Positions 40,627 to 49,850 of a stretch of DNA of 64,000 nt are shown here, one piece after another. Position numbers and translations under genes: made by a program. The DNA comes from Mesostigma viride (lineage: Eukaryota > Streptophyta > Mesostigmatophyceae > Mesostigmatales > Mesostigmataceae): NCBI GenBank assembly GCA_009746045.1, contig RPFO01000418.1, positions 591,756 through 655,755 of the forward strand, given 5' to 3'. The notes below the pieces were generated by a model, which saw nothing but the letters and a program-made list of their open reading frames with translations, did no database searches and was not told where the DNA came from. Position 1 is the first letter of the stretch, and each line of letters opens with the position of its first letter.

Positions 40627-41424
40627 ATGAGCCTCGTGTTTCACCGATTTGATGGAAACACGAGCAACTTGGGAGTAAACATCGTCCCTGCCATCACGTC
40701 GCCGCTAATCACAGAGGTGCCGCCCGCATACCTCTTACCATCGGACGAGGTGATCGTCACGCCGATCCGTTCGTCTCTTCTCGTTATCCCCCAGAGGGTG
40801 ATGGAGCAACGAGAAGTGGCTGTCGTATCAGGGAGCAGCATCACGTACTGTCCTTACACCGGGTGCGCTACCACGTATCCGTTCGACGTTCGAACAACTG
40901 GGCTCGTCGAAAACAGCAATACGTTGCTCATTGACCCCGTAGACGGGTCGCTTTTGAGCCAGATTTCAGGAAAGTTTGTGTATGGTCCGAAGTCTGGCGT
41001 GGAAGTTCCTCGATCCCCCTGTGTCGTTTGCCCATATAACGCTATAATGTCTTTACACCGACCTGAAACGACAATCAGTGATTTAAACGGTTTTTCGAAC
41101 CGTTTGTTTTTTCTTCACGGAGACAAAGCGGACGGAGACAACGAGAGATACTCTTCCTCCCACTTCAACGAGTATAAGACAAAGCGCGACCCGATGTTCC
41201 CTGTCAAACACCCGTATCGAGTCGGGTCCACGGTCCATCCAAAGCACACTGGGTATGTCGACCTAGAAGACCCCGAGCGGGCGTTCTACCCGGGAAAACC
41301 GAGAACGTTTGGTGACGTGACCTCCCTTTTTCGGTATCACTTCCCTTTGCCGATGTATGCATTCGCATACGACGCATTTGGTGACGAATTTAAAGACCGG
41401 GTGTTCGGCAAAAAAGATTTATAA
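40627..41424 (+). CDS. Unknown viral protein, 265 aa
   Basis: The intact frame starts at MSLVFHRFDG. It has four cysteines in two loose pairs (CPYTGCATTYPF near residue 75, CVVCPYNAIMSL near 133), a Pro-rich beta-like N-terminal half, and a C-terminal half rich in His, Tyr, Phe and Pro (LFRYHFPLPMYAFAYDAF). There is no membrane span or enzymatic motif. It begins 5 bp after the preceding stop. The composition would suit a virion protein, but nothing assigns a function. Confidence 0.7.
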   Translation: MSLVFHRFDGNTSNLGVNIVPAITSPLITEVPPAYLLPSDEVIVTPIRSSLLVIPQRVMEQREVAVVSGSSITYCPYTGCATTYPFDVRTTGLVENSNTLLIDPVDGSLLSQISGKFVYGPKSGVEVPRSPCVVCPYNAIMSLHRPETTISDLNGFSNRLFFLHGDKADGDNERYSSSHFNEYKTKRDPMFPVKHPYRVGSTVHPKHTGYVDLEDPERAFYPGKPRTFGDVTSLFRYHFPLPMYAFAYDAFGDEFKDRVFGKKDL

Positions 41425-41450
41425 ATCGTTTGTTGTGTTATATAAATGGA

Positions 41451-42716
41451 ATGAGTGCTGCTTTGGGTCTAGGAATCGGGCTGATCGTCGCGGCAGGAGT
41501 GTACGTCGCTTACCAGGTTGCTCAGAACGAACCGGACAAAGAAGACAATAACGACGGCGAAAAGGAGGATCAAGATAAAGAAAAAGATACTCAAGTCAAA
41601 GAAAAGGATGTCATGGACGACGCTGCTGCTGAAGAGTTAGCCGCATCGCTTATGAGAGATATTCAACCTAAAAGCTACAAAGATATGACGGAAATGGAGC
41701 TTTCCAACGAGTTAACAAAGATTTTGAAGATCACTGGTGGTCAAAGGGAAGACCCGAGGGCCAAAGAATTATTAGAAGAGATGCGAATTCGTACTGCCAA
41801 TAAAACGGATCACCTTGCTTTGCCGTCTCCAGCGGACATTGCTGCTCTTGACGCTGCCTCCCAGATGACAGGCGTCGAGAATCTCAACTTCGAAACACTG
41901 TCACATATCCAAAGAATGTATCGTGCCATTTTTCGATATTCGGCTTCTAATATTCGTTCTAAATTGCTTGACGGTCTCGAGAAAAACGCCTCCGCGGAAG
42001 CTGATCGACTACGAAGCCTCCGCGACGCATTGGCTGAGAATAGCGAGCCGCGAAAGGTGGCAAATGACAACGTGAACAAATTCACACGCGATTGGAGCGC
42101 GTGGTATTCTGTCATGAGGTCCTACCTCTACACGGGAGATGCTCCTTTTCGGAGTTACAATGCCATGGCGCGTTTTTTTATTGATTTAGGGGTCATGGAT
42201 AAGTTTGATTTGTATGTTTCCAACTTATACAGTTTTATCAGCGTTGACACGAGCACGCGGCCTCAGAAAACTTTAGAATGGGTCGACTCCGAGAAGTTTA
42301 AGCTTGAAGCTCCCGGAAGCAAGTTCGTAACGCCTGTTGTAACAACTTCAGACGCAGCGTTACGTTCTGCCCTAAAAAAGGCGGGGCTTGCCGTGTTTGA
42401 TGTCGAGGAAAAGGAGAAGCAAGCCGCATACGACAACGCAGATGTAAACGACATTTCGGGTCGTGCAGCGCTGAAGGTTTCCTTGGACGACTACAAGCGC
42501 TACAAGGCGTCGACACTGTCCACGTTCAATTCGGCTGTCGACAAAGAACCTAAGGCTAGCATGTTCATCGCATTATGGTCGTTTTTTGATGCAACGAGTG
42601 TGACAATGGAAACCGTCATCAAGTTTGTAAGCGACCCTTCGGAATGGGGTCTTAGTTCCAGGGACAACATTAACAAGTTCCGTTCATTTATTAACAATAA
42701 CGAATTGTTTGCTTAA
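41451..42716 (+). CDS. N-terminally anchored membrane protein with large helical domain
   Basis: About 421 aa from the ATG at 41451, which follows TATATAAATGG. A short N-terminal span (GLGIGLIVAAGVYVAYQVA) is followed by a highly charged Asp/Glu/Lys linker and a predicted all-helical domain of about 350 residues with regular Leu/Arg/Asp spacing. No known domain is recognised. It lies between an unknown protein and another small membrane protein. A structural role at the viral membrane is plausible. Confidence 0.7.
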   Translation: MSAALGLGIGLIVAAGVYVAYQVAQNEPDKEDNNDGEKEDQDKEKDTQVKEKDVMDDAAAEELAASLMRDIQPKSYKDMTEMELSNELTKILKITGGQREDPRAKELLEEMRIRTANKTDHLALPSPADIAALDAASQMTGVENLNFETLSHIQRMYRAIFRYSASNIRSKLLDGLEKNASAEADRLRSLRDALAENSEPRKVANDNVNKFTRDWSAWYSVMRSYLYTGDAPFRSYNAMARFFIDLGVMDKFDLYVSNLYSFISVDTSTRPQKTLEWVDSEKFKLEAPGSKFVTPVVTTSDAALRSALKKAGLAVFDVEEKEKQAAYDNADVNDISGRAALKVSLDDYKRYKASTLSTFNSAVDKEPKASMFIALWSFFDATSVTMETVIKFVSDPSEWGLSSRDNINKFRSFINNNELFA

Positions 42717-42727
42717 TTATAATACAA

Positions 42728-42931
42728 ATGATAATCCAATGCTTAAAAAGTACATGGGAGACATTCTTTCTTGCAATCATATCATTTTACATCGGGGTGG
42801 TTCTAATTCCTCCAACCCCTCTAACAGCAACAAATATGCAGAACCTTCCTAGTAGAATCTTCATCGCGTTGGGTTTTCTTTCGACGATACCCTCTCTTGT
42901 CTGCATCGGGGTGATGGCTACCAAAACGTGA
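42728..42931 (+). CDS. Small two-span membrane protein, 67 aa
   Basis: Spans at FFLAIISFYIGVVLI and IFIALGFLSTIPSLVCIGVM, joined by a Pro/Thr/Asn loop. It starts 11 bp after the previous stop, with TTATAATACAA before the ATG, and overlaps the 3' end of the YqaJ gene by 14 bp. No family is recognised. Confidence 0.55.
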   Translation: MIIQCLKSTWETFFLAIISFYIGVVLIPPTPLTATNMQNLPSRIFIALGFLSTIPSLVCIGVMATKT

Positions 42932-43802
42932 AGTTCTGGACATCTTTGTGAACGACCTCAGAGGCCTCAGGCGTGCTTGGTGGAGGTGATGGTTCCTTGA
43001 TCGGATCTCGATCGAGGAATGGGAACGGTTCTTCGAGCGTTACCGATTTTCTTTTCTTAGGCGTTTTCGTTTCCGAATCCGTATCCGAAGTTGTCGGGGA
43101 AGGAGAGTCGGAAGCCGCGAACACACCGGTCTTGTCAAGGTAGTCGATGCCTCCTTTTGCGTCGATCTCCATCCATTCATTGCGAAAGGACTGCATCACA
43201 GGAAAGTACTTACGAAACCAGTCCCGGTCCCGCCGAATCTCGAGAATGTCTAAAACCTGCTCGGTCCATGTCGTGGCAGGGGAGAACTGCACAAAGTGCG
43301 CGATCTCGAGGTTCAATATCTCCAACAGTATTTGGACCTGCGGGATGTAATACTTAGGGCACTCGTGCGTGATTTTGCGCTTCATAGGACACTTGATTTC
43401 GACCAAAATTCCGTCCGTTGTCACTCTGTCTGGGCTTCCGCCGAGCCAGGGGTGGAGAGGGTGCGCGATGAGGCCGAAACAGAGACACTTTTTGCCCGTC
43501 TTCTTGGAGTACTCTTCTGCAGCGATGTCTTCGTTGTCATTTCCCCACTTGGTGGCAGCGTTACCGTGAAAAGCGTACTTTTGGTCTCCGAGTTTTTTTC
43601 GGAGGAGCTTCTTGCGGCTTTGATACGGGTTCCATCCAATTGCCGCCGCCAGATCCGACGCAGTCAACATCTTGTCTCGTATCGCGTACCACTCGGGACT
43701 CTTTTGCGGAGGCGCCTTGACTCGCATGAGTTCGATAACGGCAGGATGGATTTCAGAGTCCATCGAGCTGTGGACCGCAACTTGCGATATTCCGCTTCCC
43801 AT
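42918..43802 (-). CDS. YqaJ-like (lambda-exonuclease-type) viral nuclease
   Basis: 294 aa. The core runs from about residue 35 to 215: SPEWYAIRDKMLTASDLAAA, GWNPYQSRKKLL, WGNDNEDIAAEEY, then the PD-(D/E)XK catalytic block GGSPDRV...VEIKCP, and IPQVQILLEIL with the family glutamine. The enzyme digests one DNA strand from ends to make recombination substrates. The C-terminal 70 residues are Ser/Pro/acidic and probably disordered. It lies 23 bp downstream of the Holliday junction resolvase gene on the same strand, so two steps of recombination are encoded together. Confidence 0.85.
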   Translation of the reverse strand: MGSGISQVAVHSSMDSEIHPAVIELMRVKAPPQKSPEWYAIRDKMLTASDLAAAIGWNPYQSRKKLLRKKLGDQKYAFHGNAATKWGNDNEDIAAEEYSKKTGKKCLCFGLIAHPLHPWLGGSPDRVTTDGILVEIKCPMKRKITHECPKYYIPQVQILLEILNLEIAHFVQFSPATTWTEQVLDILEIRRDRDWFRKYFPVMQSFRNEWMEIDAKGGIDYLDKTGVFAASDSPSPTTSDTDSETKTPKKRKSVTLEEPFPFLDRDPIKEPSPPPSTPEASEVVHKDVQNFTFW

Positions 43803-43825
43803 CCTCGACGATTTTTTGCGTCTCC

Positions 43826-44410
43826 TTACAGACGAACAAGTTTTTTTCGACTAACCTCTCTCGTTTTTAAAAAACAAGACAGCCCTTGCAAAAGGGCGTC
43901 CGCGGCGTCGTCTTTCTTACCAAGCCCCTCAAAAAACTCGATCCATGCGGGCACCTTTTGCAGGATTTGGGTAACTTGCTCGATGGAAACTTTCTTGTTG
44001 TATCTGTACTTGTCTTTAAGGTCGCAGACGATTTCAGGGCCCGTGTAGACTTTCAATTTGTGAGCCGGAGAGTAGAGATTGGTTTGGACTTCTGTCGATT
44101 TAAATAAGTTGTGACACTCGAAAAAGGACATGATGACGTAAGAGAGAGCTTTCATCTTGGCGTTCGTGTTCGGCTGACGTTCGATGACGACTCGGTCCGC
44201 CGTTCCCAACCATCCGATTCGCTCGTTTAGAGTTTTCAATACCTTTTTACACGCGTCATCCAAAGACGTAGCGCCGAGGTTGATGAGTTCCCACTTGAGA
44301 ATTTCGAACTTGATATTGCTTGCAAACTCATTCGATTCTAGCTCTTCTTCGGAGTTTAGGAAGCAATAGGATAAGTTCGCGATCCCCACGTCAAAACTTA
44401 CCAACTTCAT
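43826..44410 (-). CDS. Holliday junction resolvase, poxvirus A22 type
   Basis: 194 aa with an RNase H-like fold pattern. The first catalytic aspartate is in SFDVGIANLSYC at the N-terminus, the glutamate in VVIERQPN (about residue 74), and the C-terminal acidic pair in KKDDAADALLQG (about 172). These are the RuvC-family catalytic positions, and the length fits the A22 family. It resolves branched replication or recombination DNA before packaging. The start overlaps the divergent gene at 44409 by two bases if that gene used its first ATG; the downstream ATG at 44439 leaves a small gap. Confidence 0.85.
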   Translation of the reverse strand: MKLVSFDVGIANLSYCFLNSEEELESNEFASNIKFEILKWELINLGATSLDDACKKVLKTLNERIGWLGTADRVVIERQPNTNAKMKALSYVIMSFFECHNLFKSTEVQTNLYSPAHKLKVYTGPEIVCDLKDKYRYNKKVSIEQVTQILQKVPAWIEFFEGLGKKDDAADALLQGLSCFLKTREVSRKKLVRL

Positions 44411-44438
44411 GGCTCACAATTCTCGCATATATAGTATC

Positions 44439-44951
44439 ATGATTCCGATAAACGTACCTTTCAACATTTCATATGCGGACTTTGTTGGCGGAACCACAAC
44501 CGCCATCGGAAGGCTAGAAGACAAAAAACTAGTGGAAAAAATGTACCCTGTTTATCGAAAATTTTTGTCGGGTCAAAACCTAGACGCTATCAAGAACAGG
44601 TTCCGGTGCACCTATCGGGTCGACATCCCGATCGATAAAATCGTTCAGAAAGCGAGAATGACGTACGAGTCTCGTAACGATATAAAGCTACTTGAACGAC
44701 GATCTGTCACTCGTAAAAGCTGCGAGGATCAATGGGATCTCATTGAGGAACTTAATAAGGACTTGTGGGAAAAACTGAAAAGAGATAGGAGCGAGTTTTC
44801 TAATACGGAATACTTTGAGAGGCTTATTGCCGTGGCGCTTGGCGAATCAAATTTGGGATCTTTTGTGAACGCACTTCCTCAGTACACAGTCGCGACTCTT
44901 CGTAATAATCAGACGGATCCGATTATTATCGACCGGATTATCGAAGCTTAG
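44439..44951 (+). CDS. Unknown viral protein, 170 aa
   Basis: The ATG at 44439 follows TATATAGTATC directly, like other genes here. The upstream ATG at 44409 would overlap the resolvase start. The protein is mainly helical and charged (RRSVTRKSCEDQWDLIEELN), with two cysteines and no membrane span or known motif. It is followed after 29 bp by the zinc/F-box-like gene. Confidence 0.65.
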   Translation: MIPINVPFNISYADFVGGTTTAIGRLEDKKLVEKMYPVYRKFLSGQNLDAIKNRFRCTYRVDIPIDKIVQKARMTYESRNDIKLLERRSVTRKSCEDQWDLIEELNKDLWEKLKRDRSEFSNTEYFERLIAVALGESNLGSFVNALPQYTVATLRNNQTDPIIIDRIIEA

Positions 44952-44980
44952 AAGAAAATTTTGATTCGTATTGAAAATGA

Positions 44981-45766
44981 ATGAAGTGCGGTGAGAAGAC
45001 CAAAAGCGGAGGTCGATGTCTAAATCAGGTTTTAAGGGGCAAGAAATCGTGTCATCTCCACGTAAAAAAACACAAGGTTGCAATGGGAGGAGTTACGGAA
45101 GGAAGTCATAATCAACATGTGTCAGAAGTTCCGGAAGAAAGTTCTAATCGGCAAGTGTCAGATATTCGGGAAAGAAGTAATAATCAGCGACCAATCAGAG
45201 TTCCGGGAATCTCTTTTGAACAACGACTGCATCAAACGCGTCGAAGTTCGCCACCTCCCAAAAATCGCGAGTTTTTAGCGCGAGTGAGGGAACTAGAGCG
45301 GCAACGAGCGGAGGAGGAGAAAAACAACACGTTTCGATTACATGCACTACCTCCTCCTGCCTTAGTATCTGTTTTGCACGGTGTGGGCTATTCCGACATA
45401 CCCGCGTTAAGGAGTACTTCCAAATATTTTTATGAACACATTCCGGGACTCCTGATGGAAGTCGATAGAGTGTACCGTGAAGAAGACGAACAGAAAATGT
45501 TGAACGCACAGATTGAATTCCAAGAAGCACAAAATTGGCGCGATTACCTCGCAGGACTTCATCTTGAAGATCCATCAGACCAGGATCTAAGAAATTGGTT
45601 TGACGATGCTATTACCAATCAATTGGATGCCAAAGAGAAGTTGCGAATAGCAGAAGAAACATATACGGATACGGTTCGAAAACAAATGCCGCAAGAGAAT
45701 TGGTTGAATCGAATGAGGGCCATGGCGGACAACAACGAAGGTACAGGTTCGTTTAAAGGCTTTTGA
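44981..45766 (+). CDS. Small zinc-knuckle plus F-box-like protein, 261 aa
   Basis: The N-terminus has a compact C-x8-9-C-x9-C-x2-H pattern (CGEKTKSGGRCLNQ, then KSCHLH), found in several giant-virus proteins. A linker follows with imperfect repeats (two units containing EVPEES/IRERS and SNRQVSD/NNQRPIR). Near residue 120, LPPPALVSVLHGVGYSDIPA continuing into LRSTSKYFYEHIPG resembles an F-box (substrate-receptor adaptor for SCF ubiquitin ligases). The C-terminal part is acidic and helical. The F-box reading is by pattern only. A RING/TRAF gene at 51367 also points to ubiquitin. Confidence 0.55.
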   Translation: MKCGEKTKSGGRCLNQVLRGKKSCHLHVKKHKVAMGGVTEGSHNQHVSEVPEESSNRQVSDIRERSNNQRPIRVPGISFEQRLHQTRRSSPPPKNREFLARVRELERQRAEEEKNNTFRLHALPPPALVSVLHGVGYSDIPALRSTSKYFYEHIPGLLMEVDRVYREEDEQKMLNAQIEFQEAQNWRDYLAGLHLEDPSDQDLRNWFDDAITNQLDAKEKLRIAEETYTDTVRKQMPQENWLNRMRAMADNNEGTGSFKGF

Positions 45767-45803
45767 TAATTTTGACAAGAAGAATATATCAACACGACGT
45801 CAA

Positions 45804-46502
45804 ATGGACTCCTCGGCTCATTGCGGTAAGTTGATGAACGTCAGTCTCGGCGCTCCTATCGTTTTGACTGAGGAGGAACACTTGGAGTATCAACAAACGG
45901 GTGCCATGCCTGCTCGCGTCGTAACCGATGGCGGAACTTCTACCGCGTCTGCGATTCCAACGGTGATTGAACCAGACATGTCGCTAGCTCCTCATACTGA
46001 CAAGCCTGCACTTTCAGTTGATCCCGAGGTTGTCAAGAAGCAGGTGGCCGTTGATGCGAAGGAGGACCCGGAGAACTTGCAAGTATCAAGCCAAAAGCTC
46101 GCCGTGATCAGTTTTGTGGCCCCTCCTAACGCGACTCATATCGCGATCAAAATTCGCGGGGTTTTTGACACGATCGAAGCAGCGGAAGAGCACGCCGGGA
46201 AGTTGATGGAGAACGATCCTAATTTCGACATTTTTGTAGTTTCGATGTACAATTGGCTCGTGATGCCTGTTCCCGATGATCTTCGCGCTGGAATCAAGCA
46301 CCGATATGTTGACCAGAGGCTGGAGAAGATCATGGAGAAGTATCACACGGATCGTTTAAAGACGAAGGAGTTCAACCAGCAAAGAATCCAGGAGAGCCGT
46401 GATAACGCCGCGAAGGGCGAGGCTGGGGACGTACAAGAAGGTGCCATTCCCCACTCCATTGTGCTAGAGGGCGGAGCTCCAACTCTGGAGCCGGTCGAGT
46501 AA
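45804..46502 (+). CDS. Conserved giant-virus protein (DUF5832-like), 232 aa
   Basis: The recognisable core is at residues 95-165: AVISFVAPPNATHIAIKIRG, then VFDTIEAAEEHAGKLMEND and IFVVSMYNWLVMPVPDD. This pattern recurs in a family of unknown function found in many NCLDVs. The N-terminal 90 residues are Thr/Pro/Ala-rich and the C-terminal tail is charged. GAATATATC lies about 20 bp upstream. The 3' end overlaps the opposing gene by 39 bp. The family number is from memory and may be off, but the conserved nature is likely. Confidence 0.6.
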   Translation: MDSSAHCGKLMNVSLGAPIVLTEEEHLEYQQTGAMPARVVTDGGTSTASAIPTVIEPDMSLAPHTDKPALSVDPEVVKKQVAVDAKEDPENLQVSSQKLAVISFVAPPNATHIAIKIRGVFDTIEAAEEHAGKLMENDPNFDIFVVSMYNWLVMPVPDDLRAGIKHRYVDQRLEKIMEKYHTDRLKTKEFNQQRIQESRDNAAKGEAGDVQEGAIPHSIVLEGGAPTLEPVE

Positions 46503-46928
46503 AGATCCGAATCTACCCGTAACCTCGTTTTCTCTGCACAAGCGGTCGACCCATTCTTGTTTAGGAAGTCTGAGCATGTACATCACATTTTCGGATGTGA
46601 ATCTGTGAGTCTTAGTCATTGACTCATCGCCGTCTTCCGTTTTCAAGAATAAAACGTCTTGAAACACTGTTTCGCCTAGAATAAGGGAGGCCGTTTTGTT
46701 TATTTGTCCATCAGATGCATTTGTATCGGAAGAGTATACGGAAACGCTTCTACCTCGATACGGAACGCCTCCAGAAGGCATCAGTATGTCTAAGATTTTG
46801 GGAGAAGGAATGTACTTCTCGACGCTTGTCCATGACCATTCGTACGGGAAATCTACAATAAAAAGCCCTTCTTGAGACCTCAGTGCTACGAGCGCAGTAG
46901 AGGCAGGCGGGGCGTTGTCGGAATCCAT
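46464..46928 (-). CDS. Unknown viral protein, 154 aa
   Basis: A globular-looking sequence with aromatic and acidic residues (GLFIVDFPYEWSWTSVEKYI) and a Ser/Thr middle. It has no membrane span and no recognised motif. It is divergent from the gene at 46965 across a 36-bp gap containing AGAATAGTATAC (46939-46950), which probably serves both starts. It overlaps the 3' end of the preceding plus-strand gene. Confidence 0.6.
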   Translation of the reverse strand: MDSDNAPPASTALVALRSQEGLFIVDFPYEWSWTSVEKYIPSPKILDILMPSGGVPYRGRSVSVYSSDTNASDGQINKTASLILGETVFQDVLFLKTEDGDESMTKTHRFTSENVMYMLRLPKQEWVDRLCRENEVTGRFGSLLDRLQSWSSAL

Positions 46929-46964
46929 TTATTCCCCAGAATAGTATACAAGAGCGAGAAGTTT

Positions 46965-47351
46965 ATGTCTCGACTAACGGCGAGCAGCGCGTACGACCTC
47001 GTAAAAGCATCACAAGCCGGTTCACGAATTGTTGAGGATAAGATTTCTAGAGCGGTAGAAAACTGCATTCGTTCTACTGCTTCTCAAGGCCATACGTCCT
47101 TGTTGTATGCAGTGCCGACGTACCAGTTCGGGATGCCTATATACGATGTGCAAAAGGTCGTACGGCACGTTGGCAAGTCATTCGCGAAAAAAGGATTTCG
47201 TGTAAAAATAGTTGGAACGAGTCATCTATACATGGAGTGGGGAGCGATTCCTAAGAAAAATGCTAATTTAAGTAAACCCAAGCCAGTTCAGTCCCAGCAA
47301 GTGTTGGACGCAACTCGCAGAGTTCGATTTAATTTATCAAAACTTTCTTGA
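46965..47351 (+). CDS. Conserved small giant-virus protein, 128 aa
   Basis: From the ATG at 46965. A helical N-terminal half (VKASQAGSRIVEDKISRAVE) is followed by YAVPTYQFGMPIYDVQKVVR, HVGKSFAKKGFRVKIVG and LYMEWGAIP, a block recurring in small NCLDV proteins of unknown function. The C-terminus is a basic linker and a short helix. It is soluble in appearance. A structural or DNA-associated role is possible, but nothing in the sequence decides. Confidence 0.6.
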   Translation: MSRLTASSAYDLVKASQAGSRIVEDKISRAVENCIRSTASQGHTSLLYAVPTYQFGMPIYDVQKVVRHVGKSFAKKGFRVKIVGTSHLYMEWGAIPKKNANLSKPKPVQSQQVLDATRRVRFNLSKLS

Positions 47352-47573
47352 CTCAATTGCAAGCTCCAACACCCAGAGAAGTACCAATCCTAATAAAAAC
47401 GTATTAAAAAACTCCAATGCGCCCATGGGAGAGCATTTCTCCAATCCCAATTGACAGAACGTTTTATTCGCATATGCGCACATCCCTCTTACAGCCGGAG
47501 CCGGCTCTCTATAGTTTACCCCTCCAAACTCGCCCGTTGGGGGTGGTTGGGGTTTCGGAATTGGCGCATAAGC
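47337..47573 (-). CDS. Small Pro-rich membrane protein, 78 aa
   Basis: From the ATG at 47573: an N-terminal Pro-rich segment (IPKPQPPPTGEFGG), a middle with three cysteines (GMCAYANKTFCQLGLEKC), and one C-terminal span (FFNTFLLGLVLLWVLELAI) ending ESRKF. The tail-anchored layout matches other small proteins in this window. Its 3' end overlaps the previous gene by 15 bp. Confidence 0.55.
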   Translation of the reverse strand, partial: AYAPIPKPQPPPTGEFGGVNYREPAPAVRGMCAYANKTFCQLGLEKCSPMGALEFFNTFLLGLVLLWVLELAIESRKF

Positions 47574-47654
47574 CATTCTCGGGCGATGCCAATGAGGATG
47601 AACAAGTGCAATCGATGTCATGTATTAATTCATATAGCGAGAATAGAATTTACA

Positions 47655-49850
47655 TTATTCTACATCAGGCGGGGTTGCATTCTCGTTCGCGAAGTCCACG
47701 CCATAGAGCCAGAAAGCCCGCTTCTTGGTTGGGCGGTCCGTCCCTTCCTGGTCGAGAGGATACACCTTCCACACCTTCTGGAAGACGAGCTTGAGCTTAA
47801 ACTCGGTGAACACGTGCTTGTAGAAGTCCTCTTCGAATACAATCCGGGAACGAGGGTCGCGTTGCCGGTTCCAATCATTAAACCGCTTCTGAAACTCCTC
47901 CCATGGACAGTAGTTGTGGGCCAAGTCCACTTCGACCCAGGACACGTTGTTCAGGAAGGTGTAGAGAGGGTTAGACGCCTCCTGTGCTCGCCGCCTGCAG
48001 TCAATGAACCATTCCGGGAGATGCTCGATCAGCGCGCCCGTGCCCACTTTGCGAACAAGAGAGAGGTATGCGCGGTTGCCCTTGACGATGATTCGACCGA
48101 TGTTGCGCGCGGTTTTCTCTTCCAAGAGCACATCGACGTCACCTTTAGGCTTGTTGTCGAACGGGAAAAGGATGAGACGCCGCGTGATCTGGTTCGCATT
48201 GTCCGCTTGACAAAAAAGCCTGTTGCCGGCGGCCATGAAAGGGGCTTTCCAGATGACACGCGCTGCCCGTTTGTGCTTCTCGGCGAGCGACATTGTCTCC
48301 CCGCTGACGAGCGAAAGCCAGTCCGACTGCGTGAGCGCCCATTTGTCGTTGAGCTCGTAGCTGACGATGACGTACTTGTCCTTGAGTTGGGCGAGCCCGA
48401 AAAGGGGTTCGATGTTGTTCGAAAGAACTCCCGCTTCCTGCCCGTAGATGCACTCGATGATTCGAACTAGCGTCGATTTCCCCGAACCTGCGATGCCTTT
48501 CAGGAAGACCATCACTTCAAAACGGTCCATCTCCTTCAGGCTGTACAGCATCCTTCCCACCGCGAGGGCCCAGTAAGGGCGCTGAACATCCTCGGCGAAA
48601 TCTTGATCGTCGAGGACAACGCTTACGGACTCGGTGGGGATGTTAAACCAACCACCGTCGTCGAAATCGCCCTTGAACTCGTCGTCCTCGAAAAGACTCT
48701 CGTCCATGTCGACGTCCGCAAAAAAGCGGCAGGCCCCGACGTTCTGCGGCAGCTCGAGGGCGGGATACTTGAAAAATCGGTCCTCGTCCGACTTGTAAAT
48801 CCCGTTCCGGAACGCAAACACGTGCCGGTCACGGGGCACGCAGGCGAAATCCGTCTCCGAAGACGAAATGATCCAGTCCGCGACCCTCTTGCGTGCGCCT
48901 CCATCTCGGCTGGCCAGACCCCAGGCGCCTGTGCGCACGAGGTCGCACTCCTTGCTCACCCATTGCTCAACAGACCCGATTCGCGTCCAGAAATGCGTGT
49001 CGTGTCCATCCTGCGTGTATTCGCGCTTATAAACGCCGTCATCCGTCTCGTCAACGCCCTTTCGGAGTCCTTGCATACTCCACCGCATCGTCAACACGAG
49101 GATGAGACACTGAAACTCGTTGAGCTGCTTGGGGAGCGACAAGACGCGAGAAATGAGACTCGGAAGGCCTTGCAGATCCTCCGGAGGAAGCTTGCTCTTG
49201 ATAGCGCACGAAATACACTCTGCGGTAGAAAACAGGCGCCAGATACACTGATTCATCACAGGGCGGAGGTCCTCTAGAACGCGCTCGTCTACGAGCCCGA
49301 AGATCAGTGTGACTCGGGTGAGAGAACGCACGTAGCGCGCATCGATGTCGCCGTACAGCGTGATGCCCCCTTCGTCGACGCGTTTCCAGCAGTCGGCCAT
49401 GAGATTGTCGTGACGATCTTGACGGTTCGCGAGGTCGAAAATATCCGCTAGCACGTCTTCCATAGAGGCTTTCGCGAGTCCCTCCTCAGCAACCTTCACA
49501 AGGCGCCGGACCTCGTCGTTTGTCATGGCGCTGATCGTTCCGGCAAAATTTACGAGACCTTCTTCCCCTCCGAGATCTCTCCGGAAACGGACACACTCAT
49601 CATTGTCGCCACCACCCAAATCCATTCCTGGCTCTTCAGGAGGATGTCTTTGTGTAGGAGGGTATTCGTCATCAGACATCATCGCTCCCGGATGCGGCCC
49701 TTCGCGTTCAGACACTGGAGCATCGTCCAAAAAGTCCTGGTCTTGCGTGTTAGGGACGTCAACGTTGTCTTCATCCCCGGACTCTTCTTCGCCGTCTTCA
49801 TCTTCTGCCTGGTCGTCCAAAAAACGTGATCGTTTTCTGGTGGTGTCCAT
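47655..49850 (-). CDS. D5-type SF3 helicase-ATPase of viral replication
   Basis: Intact, about 731 aa from the ATG at 49850 (49898 is possible). An acidic N-terminal leader precedes a D5-N-like domain. The SF3 AAA+ core has Walker A KGIAGSGKSTLV (about residue 450), Walker B in YVIVSYELND (about 490), motif C in APFMAAGN (about 535), and an arginine-finger-type stretch NQITRRLILFPF. The C-terminal domain carries Trp/Phe-rich motifs of the D5 family. It unwinds DNA at viral replication forks together with the separate AEP primase. A GATAAAG sequence lies upstream. Length is typical for phycodnavirus-like D5 proteins. Confidence 0.88.
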   Translation of the reverse strand: MDTTRKRSRFLDDQAEDEDGEEESGDEDNVDVPNTQDQDFLDDAPVSEREGPHPGAMMSDDEYPPTQRHPPEEPGMDLGGGDNDECVRFRRDLGGEEGLVNFAGTISAMTNDEVRRLVKVAEEGLAKASMEDVLADIFDLANRQDRHDNLMADCWKRVDEGGITLYGDIDARYVRSLTRVTLIFGLVDERVLEDLRPVMNQCIWRLFSTAECISCAIKSKLPPEDLQGLPSLISRVLSLPKQLNEFQCLILVLTMRWSMQGLRKGVDETDDGVYKREYTQDGHDTHFWTRIGSVEQWVSKECDLVRTGAWGLASRDGGARKRVADWIISSSETDFACVPRDRHVFAFRNGIYKSDEDRFFKYPALELPQNVGACRFFADVDMDESLFEDDEFKGDFDDGGWFNIPTESVSVVLDDQDFAEDVQRPYWALAVGRMLYSLKEMDRFEVMVFLKGIAGSGKSTLVRIIECIYGQEAGVLSNNIEPLFGLAQLKDKYVIVSYELNDKWALTQSDWLSLVSGETMSLAEKHKRAARVIWKAPFMAAGNRLFCQADNANQITRRLILFPFDNKPKGDVDVLLEEKTARNIGRIIVKGNRAYLSLVRKVGTGALIEHLPEWFIDCRRRAQEASNPLYTFLNNVSWVEVDLAHNYCPWEEFQKRFNDWNRQRDPRSRIVFEEDFYKHVFTEFKLKLVFQKVWKVYPLDQEGTDRPTKKRAFWLYGVDFANENATPPDVE

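Noticed and set aside
47451-48470. 339-aa plus frame opposite the D5 helicase
   Set aside because: It is the complement of a well-conserved helicase; composition is Val/Arg/Leu-biased without motifs.
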